Positions 6,679-13,361 of a stretch of DNA of 16,921 nt are shown here, one piece after another. This stretch comes from Deltaproteobacteria bacterium (GTDB lineage: Bacteria > Desulfobacterota > DSM-4660 > Desulfatiglandales > HGW-15): positions 1-16,921 of the forward strand of contig JAFGPH010000040.1 in assembly GCA_016926135.1 (NCBI GenBank), given 5' to 3'. Within the stretch, counting starts at the first letter, position 1. Each line of letters opens with the position of its first letter. Position numbers and translations under genes: made by a program. A model generated the notes under the pieces. That model was not told the origin of the DNA, made no database searches, and saw only the letters and a program-made list of their open reading frames with translations.

Positions 6679-6717
6679 AAAAGGGCATCCCGCCTTGATT
6701 TGGCAGGATGCCCTTTT
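6679..6717 (-). terminator. Intrinsic terminator of the cold-shock gene
   Basis: A 12-bp perfect stem (aaaagggcatcc, 6679-6690, with ggatgccctttt, 6706-6717) lies 17 bp after the cold-shock protein stop. On the minus strand it ends in a run of Ts (cccttttt). It is a clear rho-independent terminator and, by symmetry, could also act on the other strand. Confidence 0.85.
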
Positions 6718-6734
6718 CAGACTTGCAGCAGTTA

Positions 6735-6935
6735 CTAGACTACCGTGACATTGGCTGCAGCGGGGCCTTTTTTGCCCTGCTCGATGTCAAAAGTAACCCG
6801 GTCGCCTTCTCTCAGAGACTTGAAGCCGCTCCCATTGATCGCTGAATGATGAACGAATACGTCAGGACCGCCTTCTTGCTCTATGAAGCCGAAACCCTTC
6901 TGGTCGTTGAACCACTTCACTGTTCCATTGGCCAT
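6735..6935 (-). CDS. Cold-shock protein (CspA family)
   Basis: The protein has 66 residues, the standard CspA length. It opens with [20 protein letters not shown] and contains both nucleic-acid-binding motifs: RNP1 KGFGFI (13-18) and RNP2 DVFVHH (25-30). It ends with the usual '[10 protein letters not shown]'. Such OB-fold proteins bind single-stranded RNA and DNA, melt mRNA structure and prevent transcription termination, either in the cold or constitutively. GGAGG lies 8 bases ahead of the ATG. The gene is a single transcription unit: a strong promoter at 7065-7094, a leader of about 120 nt with a stem-loop near its 5' end, and an intrinsic terminator. The long leader is in keeping with cspA-type post-transcriptional control. 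Confidence 0.97.
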   Translation of the reverse strand: MANGTVKWFNDQKGFGFIEQEGGPDVFVHHSAINGSGFKSLREGDRVTFDIEQGKKGPAAANVTVV

Positions 6936-7027
6936 GGTGACACCCTCCTTTCAAAAAGATTCCTCTAGTTTCTGACTTCTTCAGGTTGCCACTCTTGACA
7001 AATGGAACCTACCCTCAGAACGAAACT

Positions 7028-7049
7028 GGCTCGCCTATAAAAGCGAGCC
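7028..7049 (-). promoter_or_regulatory. Stem-loop in the cold-shock mRNA leader
   Basis: ggctcgc (7028-7034) and gcgagcc (7043-7049) form a 7-bp stem with an 8-nt loop. It would lie within about 10-30 nt of the predicted 5' end of the cold-shock mRNA. This position suits a 5' stabilising or temperature-responsive element; a terminator for the upstream amidase gene is less likely because no T-run follows on the minus strand. Confidence 0.45.
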
Positions 7050-7064
7050 TTTATGGTTACAATC

Positions 7065-7094
7065 ATGATAATCCCTTTTTTTTACTCAAGTCAA
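7065..7094 (-). promoter_or_regulatory. Sigma-70-type promoter of the cold-shock gene
   Basis: On the minus strand TTGACT (plus 7089-7094) is followed after 18 bp by TATCAT (plus 7065-7070). Both boxes match the consensus at 5 of 6 positions, and the spacer includes a run of eight As. The predicted transcript starts near 7058, giving a leader of about 120 nt before the cold-shock ATG. Confidence 0.65.
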
Positions 7095-7149
7095 GGATTT
7101 TTTTGTGTGCCGAGGAATAGTCACCTGCTCCGGAGGCAGGACGGCAGCA

Positions 7150-7325
7150 ACAGTTCCGGCCGGGCAGAAGGCTCGCATCTGGGCCAATGCGTGGTCGTGC
7201 TGACCACCCATGCCATGACGAGCGACCAGTTGAAGCGCCTCTGCATGACCTCTCTTCCCGGACACAGGAAACCGGCACCCTACTCCCTGTTGAAGGCCGA
7301 TATCCCATGCGAGATCCTGGACTGA
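7150..7325 (+). pseudogene. Possible remnant of a response-regulator receiver domain
   Basis: This plus-strand frame reads 'CVVVLTTHAMTSDQLKRL' and later 'YSLLKADIPCEILD' before a TGA. These resemble beta-4 with its conserved Thr and beta-5 with its conserved Lys in receiver domains. The gap between that Thr and Lys is about 30 residues against about 22 in typical receivers. The phospho-acceptor half is missing and no start or ribosome site is convincing. The reverse strand also shows receiver-like words in a broken frame, so the resemblance may be accidental. It lies in the 408-bp gap between the cold-shock and amidase genes, where nothing else is seen apart from the cold-shock promoter and leader. 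Confidence 0.2.
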
Positions 7326-7343
7326 CATGCCCACATGCGGCCA

Positions 7344-8846
7344 TCAGGGTTCGGCCCATACCCGGCAGTGCCTGGCAGACCATGGCTTGGCCTTTTCGAG
7401 CTGCGCCGCCAGCCGGAACAATACGGCTTCATCCCCGAAGGGAGCCATGAACTGAACCCCGCAGGGCAATCCGTCGGGAGTCCAGTGGAGGGGGACCGAC
7501 ATGGCCGGTTGTCCTGTCAGGTTCGCCAGCTGGGTAAAGGGCATCTTCGACAGGCTCGTTTTCGCCATCTCATCCGTAATTCCCGAGTGCTTCAGCACCA
7601 GACCCAATCCGGTCGCGTTCACCACGTTCATGAGCACGCGCTCGAAGGCCGTGGGCTGAAGATCGCCGATCTTCACGGGCGGATGGGCCAGGGTGGGGGT
7701 AAGATACAGGTCATAGCTCTCATGAAAGCAGCCCATGGCCCTGCCGGCAATTCCCCATTCACGCACGGCTGCGACAAAATCGCCCGCACTGAAAGTGCGG
7801 CCCAGCAGGCCGAGGGTCCAGGTCAGGGGTTCCACATCCGCGGGTTTTGGTTTCCTGCACAGAACGGTCCTCAGTTCCCGGATGTCGGCCGCCACTTCCC
7901 CGAAGTACAGGGTGAAGTAACTCCTGGCCAGGGCGTGGCCGTCCACTTCAGGCCGGTCCTCTTCCATCTTGTGGCCCAGGCTCTCCAGCAGGCGGACCGT
8001 TTCTTGGACCGCCCTTACACACTCCGGGTGAACCGCGGTGCCGATGGGCGAAACGGTATTGAACGCGATCCTCAGAGAGCCGGGCTCCCTTTGAATCTCC
8101 TCCCTATAAGCTCTTACCGGTTCGGGAATGATATAGGGCGCACCGGATTCCGGGCCTTGGGTAAAATCCAGCATGGCCGCGCTGTCTCTCACAGTGCGGG
8201 TGATCACGTGCGACACAACAGCGCCCTGCCACAATTCCCCCACTCTCGGCCCGGTCGGGTTCCGGCCGCGCGTAGGCTTCAGACCGAACAGAGCACAGCA
8301 CGATGAGGGAATGCGGATCGAGCCCCCGCCGTCGTTGCCCGAGGCCATGGGAACCATGCCGCTGGCCACCGCAGCGGCTGAACCTCCGCTGGAACCACCC
8401 GGAGTGTGTTCCGTGCTCCAGGGATTTCGGGTGGGCCCGTGGAGTTCCGGCTCCGTGACACCCATCAATCCGAACTCCGGGGTGTTGGTCTTCCCCAGGA
8501 CCACCACCCCGCTTTCCTTGTATCTCTTCACCATCTCGCTGTCAGAGGCAGGGACGTAGTTCCTGAAGGCCCTGCTGCCTTTGGTAAGAGGGACCCCGGC
8601 ATATTCCTCGATGATGTCCTTGAGCAGAAAGGGAACGCCCGCAAACGGACCATCGGGGAGTGGCTCCCGGAGCCTCTTGCGGGCCAGATCGTACATCGGT
8701 GTGACAACGGCATTGATTTTCGGGTTCAGCCTTTCGATCCGTCCGATGGCCTCCTCGCAGACTTCCTCGGGAGATACCTCCTTCCTTCGAATCAACTCAG
8801 CCAGTCCAATCGCGTCGAATCGCGCAAATTCCTTGAAACCGCTCAT
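7344..8846 (-). CDS. Amidase (amidase signature family)
   Basis: The protein has 500 residues, usual for the family. It carries the Ser-cisSer-Lys triad: K76 in 'VPFLLKDI', cis-Ser S152 in 'TPGGSSGGSAAAVASG', and nucleophile S176 in 'GNDGGGSIRIPSS'. These enzymes hydrolyse amide bonds of small molecules, or transfer ammonia in GatA. GatA is unlikely here because no gatB or gatC is present, and the annotated product of the typical family member would be an acylamide or fatty-acid-amide hydrolase. Substrate cannot be read from sequence. The ATG at 8846 is chosen for the GGAGGGG just upstream, not the in-frame ATG at 8915. It follows an XRE-cupin regulator (120 bp) and an acyl-CoA synthetase subunit on the same strand, so it may release an acid that is then activated with CoA. 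Confidence 0.93.
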   Translation of the reverse strand: MSGFKEFARFDAIGLAELIRRKEVSPEEVCEEAIGRIERLNPKINAVVTPMYDLARKRLREPLPDGPFAGVPFLLKDIIEEYAGVPLTKGSRAFRNYVPASDSEMVKRYKESGVVVLGKTNTPEFGLMGVTEPELHGPTRNPWSTEHTPGGSSGGSAAAVASGMVPMASGNDGGGSIRIPSSCCALFGLKPTRGRNPTGPRVGELWQGAVVSHVITRTVRDSAAMLDFTQGPESGAPYIIPEPVRAYREEIQREPGSLRIAFNTVSPIGTAVHPECVRAVQETVRLLESLGHKMEEDRPEVDGHALARSYFTLYFGEVAADIRELRTVLCRKPKPADVEPLTWTLGLLGRTFSAGDFVAAVREWGIAGRAMGCFHESYDLYLTPTLAHPPVKIGDLQPTAFERVLMNVVNATGLGLVLKHSGITDEMAKTSLSKMPFTQLANLTGQPAMSVPLHWTPDGLPCGVQFMAPFGDEAVLFRLAAQLEKAKPWSARHCRVWAEP

Positions 8847-8966
8847 TCTCCCCTCCTTTCGCCTTCTCTGAACGGGGCACGCAAGGGCAGAAGCCAGGGA
8901 ATGCCGCACTGACACGATTTCCGAAAAGGACGGCCGGCACCCTTTACGGGCCCGTGGAAGCCGTGG

Positions 8967-9506
8967 TCAGGGCATATAGAGGATCACGAGCAACTCGGCC
9001 TTCTTGGGCCCCGGGTTCGAAAGGTGGTGGTAAAGATTGGAGTTGAATCGCAGACATTTCCTTCTGGCCAGTTTCGTCTTCTTCTTCTCGATGGTCAGCA
9101 CCACCTCCCCGGAAAGCACATACACGAATTCCTCGCCCTCATGCCGATATCCTACCCCCGTGTGAGACGTCTTGGGTGGTATGGTTATGGAAAAGGCCAT
9201 CAGGTGGCTGTCTTCCTCGGACGGCGTCAGGGTCCTGTAGGAGTAATGCTCGGTCCGCTTGTCCGCTTCCTGCTTGCGCCGGGACACGGATCGTTCGGCT
9301 TCCAGAAACGTGCCCGAATCCATCCTCAGCGCCCTGGCCAGCCTGATGAGAAGGGCGACCGGGGCCTGGACCTGACCCTCCTCGACCCAGTCCAGGTACT
9401 CCTCCGAGCATCCGACCTTGTTTGCCAGTTCGACGACGCTCAGTCCTCTTGCGTCCCGGGCCAGCCTGATTCGCTTTCTGACGGATTCGGCTTCATCCAT
9501 AACCAT
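8967..9506 (-). CDS. XRE-family transcriptional regulator with C-terminal cupin domain
   Basis: The protein has 179 residues. Residues about 8-63 are a Cro/C1-type HTH (RKRIRLARDARGLSVVELAN, then VGCSEEYLDWVEEGQ). Residues about 105-178 form a cupin with 'YRHEGEEFVYVLSGEVVLTIE', carrying potential metal ligands His122, Glu124 and Glu126, and a second motif at 'NLYHHLSNPGP'. Regulators of this architecture sense a small molecule through the cupin and control adjacent metabolic genes. The start at 9506 has GGAGA 7 bases upstream; a longer frame reaches upstream without a site. It lies 55 bp after the acyl-CoA synthetase stop and 120 bp before the amidase, so it probably regulates this operon, including itself. 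Confidence 0.92.
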   Translation of the reverse strand: MVMDEAESVRKRIRLARDARGLSVVELANKVGCSEEYLDWVEEGQVQAPVALLIRLARALRMDSGTFLEAERSVSRRKQEADKRTEHYSYRTLTPSEEDSHLMAFSITIPPKTSHTGVGYRHEGEEFVYVLSGEVVLTIEKKKTKLARRKCLRFNSNLYHHLSNPGPKKAELLVILYMP

Positions 9507-9561
9507 GGTTTCTTCTCCTTTCCGGATGGTTGCATGAGTATACGGCGCTAGGCCGCGTGTG

Positions 9562-10932
9562 TCAATTTGGGCGTGGGCGCGGACCCAGAGCAAGGCTCAG
9601 TGCCAGGACCCCACGCGCAACCTCCCCAAAGACGGGAGCGCCCAGGGGTTCCACATGACTTCGGAGGGCGGGGAAGCAACGCGTGTCGCCGATCGCCCAA
9701 ACGGCCACGGGTTTGTCTGCATACCTGAGGGACTCCAATGCCTCCACGATGTCCCCCAGAAACGCCTCATCCACGTAGACGTGAACGTAAAGGCCGTCCA
9801 CCCCCGGGTCTTTCAGCAACGCCTGCACAGCAACGATGTAGGCCCTGCGCCCCACCCTTTCAATGGCCGGCCAGAGGTCCACCGGATTCATGGGTTCCAT
9901 CCACTCCGGAAAGACGGTTCTGAGGGTCCTGATCGTGTCCTCCGACAAATGGGCAAGGGTCATCCCTCTGCGGTCCAGGTGGTCGGCAGCAACGATGCCC
10001 GACGCGCCGCTGAAGGTCAGGACCCCGATCCTCGGGCCCCCGATCTTCCCCCTCCAGAGGACGAGCGCCCGGATAAGGTCGACCATCTCAAAAAAGTCGG
10101 TTGCCCGGTAAACCCCGGTCTGCCGGAAGAACCCATCCGCCAGCAAGGCGTTCCCTGAGAGGCTGGCCGTGTGGCTCTTCGCCGCCTGTGCCCCTTGCCT
10201 GCTGATTCCCCCTTTCAGGACCACCACCGGCTTCTTCAGCCCGGACAAGGCGTTACGGAATCGAGCCGCATCGGCAATGGACTCCAGATACATGCCCACT
10301 ACCTCCGTGGTTTCGTCCCCCGCAAAATATTCCAGGAAATCGCACTCGTTCACGTCGCCCTTGTTGCCGATGGAACAGGCCTTGCTAAGCCCGAAATACC
10401 CCTCTCTCAGAATCTGGAAGAGAAACCCGGCGGAGAGCATCCCGCTCTGAACAACCAGGGAAACAGGGCCGGGCTTCAGGTGACCTTCCCAGATCTCCGG
10501 TCTAACGAAAGAGGCCACCATACCCGTACTGCCGTTCACCACGCCCATGCAGTTGGGGCCCCAGATTCGCATGCCCAACCCGCGGGCAATGGCGAGACAG
10601 CGTTCCTGCAGGGCCACACCCTCAGAACCAACCTCGGAGAAGCCCGCACTCTGTATCATCACCCTCCGGATGGCTCTTTTCCCGCAGGCTTCCAGAATTT
10701 CCGGCACAAGGGGGGCCCGGACAAAGACAACCGCGAGATCCACGCCTTCGGGCAGTTCGTCCGCGCTGCGAAGGGCTTTCAGCCCGCAGACCTCGCCCCC
10801 TCCAGGATTCACGGCATAGAGCCTCTTGGAGAAGCTCCCCTTCAGGTTACTGAAGAGGGCGTATCCCCCTTTGCGAGGGTCCGATGAGGCGCCGATGACG
10901 GCGATACTCTCAGGCTCCAGGAATTTTATCAT
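9562..10932 (-). CDS. ADP-forming acyl-CoA synthetase, alpha subunit only
   Basis: The protein has 456 residues and begins with the CoA-binding Rossmann fold ('SIAVIGASSDPRKGGYAL'). It continues with the ligase-CoA segment (WGPNCMGVVNG at 124-134, SIGNKGDVNE) and the flavodoxin-like domain containing 'AKSHTASLSG', whose H254 should be the phosphohistidine. This family makes acyl-CoA from an acid and CoA with ATP, or runs in reverse to conserve ATP in fermenting organisms. The ATP-grasp beta part is absent and no beta-subunit gene lies in the window, so a partner must be encoded elsewhere. The ATG at 10932 has GGGAG 8 bases upstream; the frame also allows a GTG at 10941, where the same site is too close. 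A candidate promoter lies at 11013-11041. It heads the operon with the XRE-cupin regulator and amidase. Confidence 0.9.
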   Translation of the reverse strand: MIKFLEPESIAVIGASSDPRKGGYALFSNLKGSFSKRLYAVNPGGGEVCGLKALRSADELPEGVDLAVVFVRAPLVPEILEACGKRAIRRVMIQSAGFSEVGSEGVALQERCLAIARGLGMRIWGPNCMGVVNGSTGMVASFVRPEIWEGHLKPGPVSLVVQSGMLSAGFLFQILREGYFGLSKACSIGNKGDVNECDFLEYFAGDETTEVVGMYLESIADAARFRNALSGLKKPVVVLKGGISRQGAQAAKSHTASLSGNALLADGFFRQTGVYRATDFFEMVDLIRALVLWRGKIGGPRIGVLTFSGASGIVAADHLDRRGMTLAHLSEDTIRTLRTVFPEWMEPMNPVDLWPAIERVGRRAYIVAVQALLKDPGVDGLYVHVYVDEAFLGDIVEALESLRYADKPVAVWAIGDTRCFPALRSHVEPLGAPVFGEVARGVLALSLALGPRPRPN

Positions 10933-11012
10933 GTTTTCCACTCCCTCAGAATATCCCCCTGGGGCCCGAAGTCATGCCGACTGCGCCCTGCGGGGAAAAA
11001 CGGCAAGGCTTT

Positions 11013-11041
11013 CAGATATCAGAATGTCGCAGAGTTTTCAA
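11013..11041 (-). promoter_or_regulatory. Candidate promoter of the acyl-CoA synthetase operon
   Basis: On the minus strand TTGAAA (plus 11036-11041), a 17-bp spacer and TATCTG (plus 11013-11018) are found. The -35 box is good (5 of 6) and the -10 box weak (TAT then three mismatches). The transcript would start about 75 nt before the ATG. Confidence 0.35.
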
Positions 11042-11274
11042 CGGGCCTGTAAGCCCCAAATCCACCCTCAGCTTCCAGGCCCTCTGGCGAAACCAACTGT
11101 TTAGCAGATTGCCCGATTCACCAGCAAGCATCCGATGCAAGTTATGATGGTTCTTCAATCCCGCTATTCGCGGGGGCTTGCGAAATCCCGAGGAACGAGG
11201 CGTGACGACAGCCCACGGCTCAAGGTTCAAGGCCCACGGAAACACAAAGAGGAAGCCTTTCTTCGTACTTCTTC

Positions 11275-11302
11275 CCTTGCACCTTGCACCGTGCACCGTG
11301 CG
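11275..11302. repeat. Tandem 7-bp repeat, four units
   Basis: Units ccttgca, ccttgca, ccgtgca and ccgtgcg follow each other directly, the last with one further change. The array is too short and too regular to be coding and lies just left of the two inverted repeats. Confidence 0.6.
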
Positions 11303-11330
11303 CCGGGTTCCCACCTGTACGCCGCAGGTA

Positions 11331-11386
11331 CCTGGCCTGTTGAATCGGGTTCGCCGTCTCGCTGAGCGAGGATTCAACAGGCCAGG
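11331..11386. repeat. Perfect 16-bp inverted repeat
   Basis: cctggcctgttgaatc (11331-11346) and gattcaacaggccagg (11371-11386) are exact reverse complements. The 24-nt loop itself holds ctcgc tga gcgag (11358-11370), a second small hairpin. No T-run follows. Confidence 0.85.
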
Positions 11387-11388
11387 GG

Positions 11389-11432
11389 ATGCTCCATCCT
11401 CCGCAGCAGCTCTGCTACGGAGGATGGAGCAT
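11389..11432. repeat. Perfect 15-bp inverted repeat extending to about 20 bp
   Basis: atgctccatcctccg (11389-11403) pairs exactly with cggaggatggagcat (11418-11432). Inside it agcag and ctgct add five more pairs around a 2-nt turn, after one unpaired position on each side, so most of the 44 bases form one palindrome. It begins 2 bp after the preceding inverted repeat. Confidence 0.85.
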
Positions 11433-11480
11433 AACGCAGCAGATGACGTTTGATGGCGAATCGAGGGATCTGAATACCCC

Positions 11481-11509
11481 TTGATGGGCCATGCACCCTG
11501 TTATATCAT
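11481..11509 (+). promoter_or_regulatory. Candidate promoter of the DUF3592 gene
   Basis: TTGATG (11481-11486), a 17-bp spacer and TATCAT (11504-11509; 5 of 6) point at the DUF3592 gene 20 bp downstream. The predicted mRNA leader would be very short, so the assignment is tentative. Confidence 0.4.
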
Positions 11510-11528
11510 GCCTGCGGGGGAGTAGCTC

Positions 11529-12149
11529 ATGCCGGAAGAACCAGTGAGTCGCCGGAGCAGGATTTCGCGTTTCATCATCCGCGACACTCTGCCCATGTCT
11601 GACGGTGCGTATGCCGCAACCAGGCGAAGGCTCTTCTGGGCCGTACTCCTCATTGCGCTCCTTCTCAGTGTAACGGGCGGCGTCTTTCTGGGCGTCTTTC
11701 TCACCGAGTACCACAGGGCAAAGCAGACCGTCCTGTGGCCTTCCACCAACGGGCACGTGGAGTGGTCCAGGATCACCTCTTACCGATACGGTCGGAGCCA
11801 CCAGCACGAGGGCTACCACCTGCGAATCGGTTATGCCTACCGTGTGGATGGGAAGCCTTATCACCGTGACCGGTACTCCATTTCTCACAAATACCAGGCA
11901 TTCCATTCGGCTCAGCCTGCCGAAGATCAGCTCAAGCAGTATCCAGCGGGTGCCTCCATTAAAGTGTTCTTCAATCCGCTCCAGCCCGGCGAGAGCCTGC
12001 TCCACTTAGGCCCACCCGAAGACCTCGGGGGCGACATGATCACCCCCATCATCCTGACAGGGGCCCTCACGCTGGTCGCCGCAACGGCCTCGTTTCTTCT
12101 GATAACCATGAGGCTCAGGGGATCGTCCCTGTTCGCGCGGAAGCGATAG
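11529..12149 (+). CDS. DUF3592 membrane protein
   Basis: The protein has 206 residues with two predicted membrane helices, about 35-58 (FWAVLLIALLLSVTGGVFLG) and about 171-193 (ITPIILTGALTLVAATASFL). Between them lies a beta-rich soluble domain with the DUF3592 pattern: 'VLWPSTNGHVEWS', 'YRVDGKPYHRDR', 'YPAGASIKVFFNPLQPGESLL'. The DUF3592 fold is widespread and its function unknown. The loop should lie on the outer face of the membrane, given the positively charged N-terminus. GGGGGAG lies 6 bases upstream of the ATG. It precedes the protease gene on the same strand but with a gap of 384 bp, so membership of the same unit is uncertain. Confidence 0.85.
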   Translation: MPEEPVSRRSRISRFIIRDTLPMSDGAYAATRRRLFWAVLLIALLLSVTGGVFLGVFLTEYHRAKQTVLWPSTNGHVEWSRITSYRYGRSHQHEGYHLRIGYAYRVDGKPYHRDRYSISHKYQAFHSAQPAEDQLKQYPAGASIKVFFNPLQPGESLLHLGPPEDLGGDMITPIILTGALTLVAATASFLLITMRLRGSSLFARKR

Positions 12150-12533
12150 AGGTCGATGAACGCCCTTTGACAAGACCGAAACACAGTCTGCCCATATGAC
12201 GCCAGAAGCCGGTTGTCTGCACAGGAATCGATGCATGGCTGCACTCTTTTCTGTGCGTTCATGCCTTTTCGTTTCTCCCACGGCAAGACAGGTCGGCAGG
12301 CTCCAGCCTGACCCCAAGATGTAGAAAACCTGAACACTCCACATAATTCCAAAATGTTACAACCCGAGTGGCAAGCTTCCACCGAAATTCCATTTTGGGC
12401 ACCGGTCCCTCCCTGAATCGTGGCACGTTATTTGACTATCATCGATACTCAGCCGCCTGCCGGCCCAATGCAGTCTTGTGTTCTGTACACGAAGCCCATG
12501 AGTTGTTGCGTGACATTCGTAGGGAGGAAAGCT
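12150..12533. other. Intergenic region upstream of the metacaspase gene
   Basis: This 384-bp stretch has no supported gene. It contains a TTGACA at 12167-12172 but the best AT-rich partner is 20 bp away, so no promoter is called. A small hairpin (cagg...cctg, about 12295-12310) is present. The promoter of the protease-lipase pair is presumably somewhere here. Confidence 0.5.
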
Positions 12534-13349
12534 ATGGCCAAACGCGCACTGTGCATCGGCATCAACGATTACCCCGGAACCGACAGCGACCTGGAAGGAT
12601 GTGTCAATGATGCCCACGACTGGGCGGCCGCGCTCGAAATATGGGGATTTGCCGTCCGTAAGATGATGAACAGAGATGCCACGGGCAAGGCGATGCGAAA
12701 GGCGATCAAGGGTCTGGTGGCAAAGGCCAAGGAGGGAGACAGCATCGTCATCCAGTTCTCGGGACATGGATCGTTCGTGCCTGACCTGGACGGCGATGAA
12801 CCGGACGGCACGGATGAATGCCTCTGCCCCTATGATGTGAAGACAAAGGGCCCCATCACGGACGACGAGCTTTTCGAACTGCTCCGTTCCGGACAGCCGG
12901 GCGTGAAGGTGCTCATGATCTCCGATTCCTGCCACTCTGGAACCGTGGCGAGGTTTGCCCCGATCACGACCCCGCCGACCACGAATGCCATCGATGCCCC
13001 ACAGCGCAAGGTCCGCTTCCTGCCCCCTTCCGTGTATCTGCCGAAGCGCGAGGCGGCCACGCTCGGCGAGAAACGCAGGCCTCGTCCCTCCAGCCCGCCC
13101 GGCCGGTATGCGGCCCTCCTCATGGCGGGTTGCCAGGACACCGAATACAGCTTTGATGCGTATTTCAGGGGGAGGCCCAACGGCGCCTTCACCTTTGTCG
13201 CACTGCGCGCCCTTTCGTCCCTGCCGGCCAAAGCGACCTACTACGACTGGTTCAGAAAGATCCGTCGCATGCTCCCCTCCCGGCAGTATCCCCAGACCCC
13301 GAATCTGTATGGTTCATCGAGCATGAAGAAGTGGAAAGTGTTTGGCTGA
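12534..13349 (+). CDS. Metacaspase-like protease (caspase family, peptidase C14)
   Basis: The protein has 271 residues from the ATG at 12534, chosen for GGGAGGA about 7 bases upstream; the frame is open a further 38 codons. It starts with 'KRALCIGINDYPGTDSDLEGC' (in parts), the first strand and loop of the caspase-like fold. The catalytic His is H78 in 'IQFSGHGSF' and the catalytic Cys is C133 in 'SDSCHSGT'. Between them 'DEPDGTDECLCPYD' and 'ITDDELFELL' match the region that binds calcium and gives basic P1 preference in metacaspases. Such enzymes cut after Arg or Lys rather than Asp. There is no extra effector, TPR or membrane domain, so it is cytoplasmic and probably needs an activating partner. 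Its stop lies 12 bp before a lipase gene. It could be a housekeeping orthocaspase or part of a cell-suicide or defence module. Confidence 0.93.
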   Translation: MAKRALCIGINDYPGTDSDLEGCVNDAHDWAAALEIWGFAVRKMMNRDATGKAMRKAIKGLVAKAKEGDSIVIQFSGHGSFVPDLDGDEPDGTDECLCPYDVKTKGPITDDELFELLRSGQPGVKVLMISDSCHSGTVARFAPITTPPTTNAIDAPQRKVRFLPPSVYLPKREAATLGEKRRPRPSSPPGRYAALLMAGCQDTEYSFDAYFRGRPNGAFTFVALRALSSLPAKATYYDWFRKIRRMLPSRQYPQTPNLYGSSSMKKWKVFG

Positions 13350-13361
13350 GGGAGGAAAAGG

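Larger units (their letters stand above)
5967..6734. other. Long gene-poor region with an AT-rich island
   Basis: This 768-bp stretch has no supported gene. Bases about 6345-6480 are strikingly AT-rich against GC-rich flanks. It holds a candidate minus-strand promoter (6435-6463) and, at its right end, the cold-shock gene terminator. A minus-strand frame ending at 6460, with a possible start giving 'MADKAAMVKTNKIDYLGKK', has a GGAGG just 1 base from that ATG and no recognisable domain, so it is not called. Confidence 0.6.
10933..11528. other. Intergenic region with several repeats
   Basis: This 596-bp region separates divergent transcription units. It contains a candidate promoter on each strand, a 5-bp hairpin (cccgc/gcggg, 11160-11174), four 7-bp tandem units and two long inverted repeats. 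No protein-coding gene is supported inside it. Confidence 0.6.

Noticed and set aside
7335..8306. Long plus-strand reading frame opposite the amidase (323 codons)
   Set aside because: It lies within the amidase gene on the other strand, which has the full catalytic triad; the plus-strand product has no domain.
11275..11432. CRISPR array
   Set aside because: The repeats are inverted pairs or 7-bp tandem units; there are no regularly spaced direct repeats with spacers.
12167..12198. Promoter with TTGACA for the protease gene
   Set aside because: The only AT-rich partner lies 20 bp away and matches the -10 consensus poorly.
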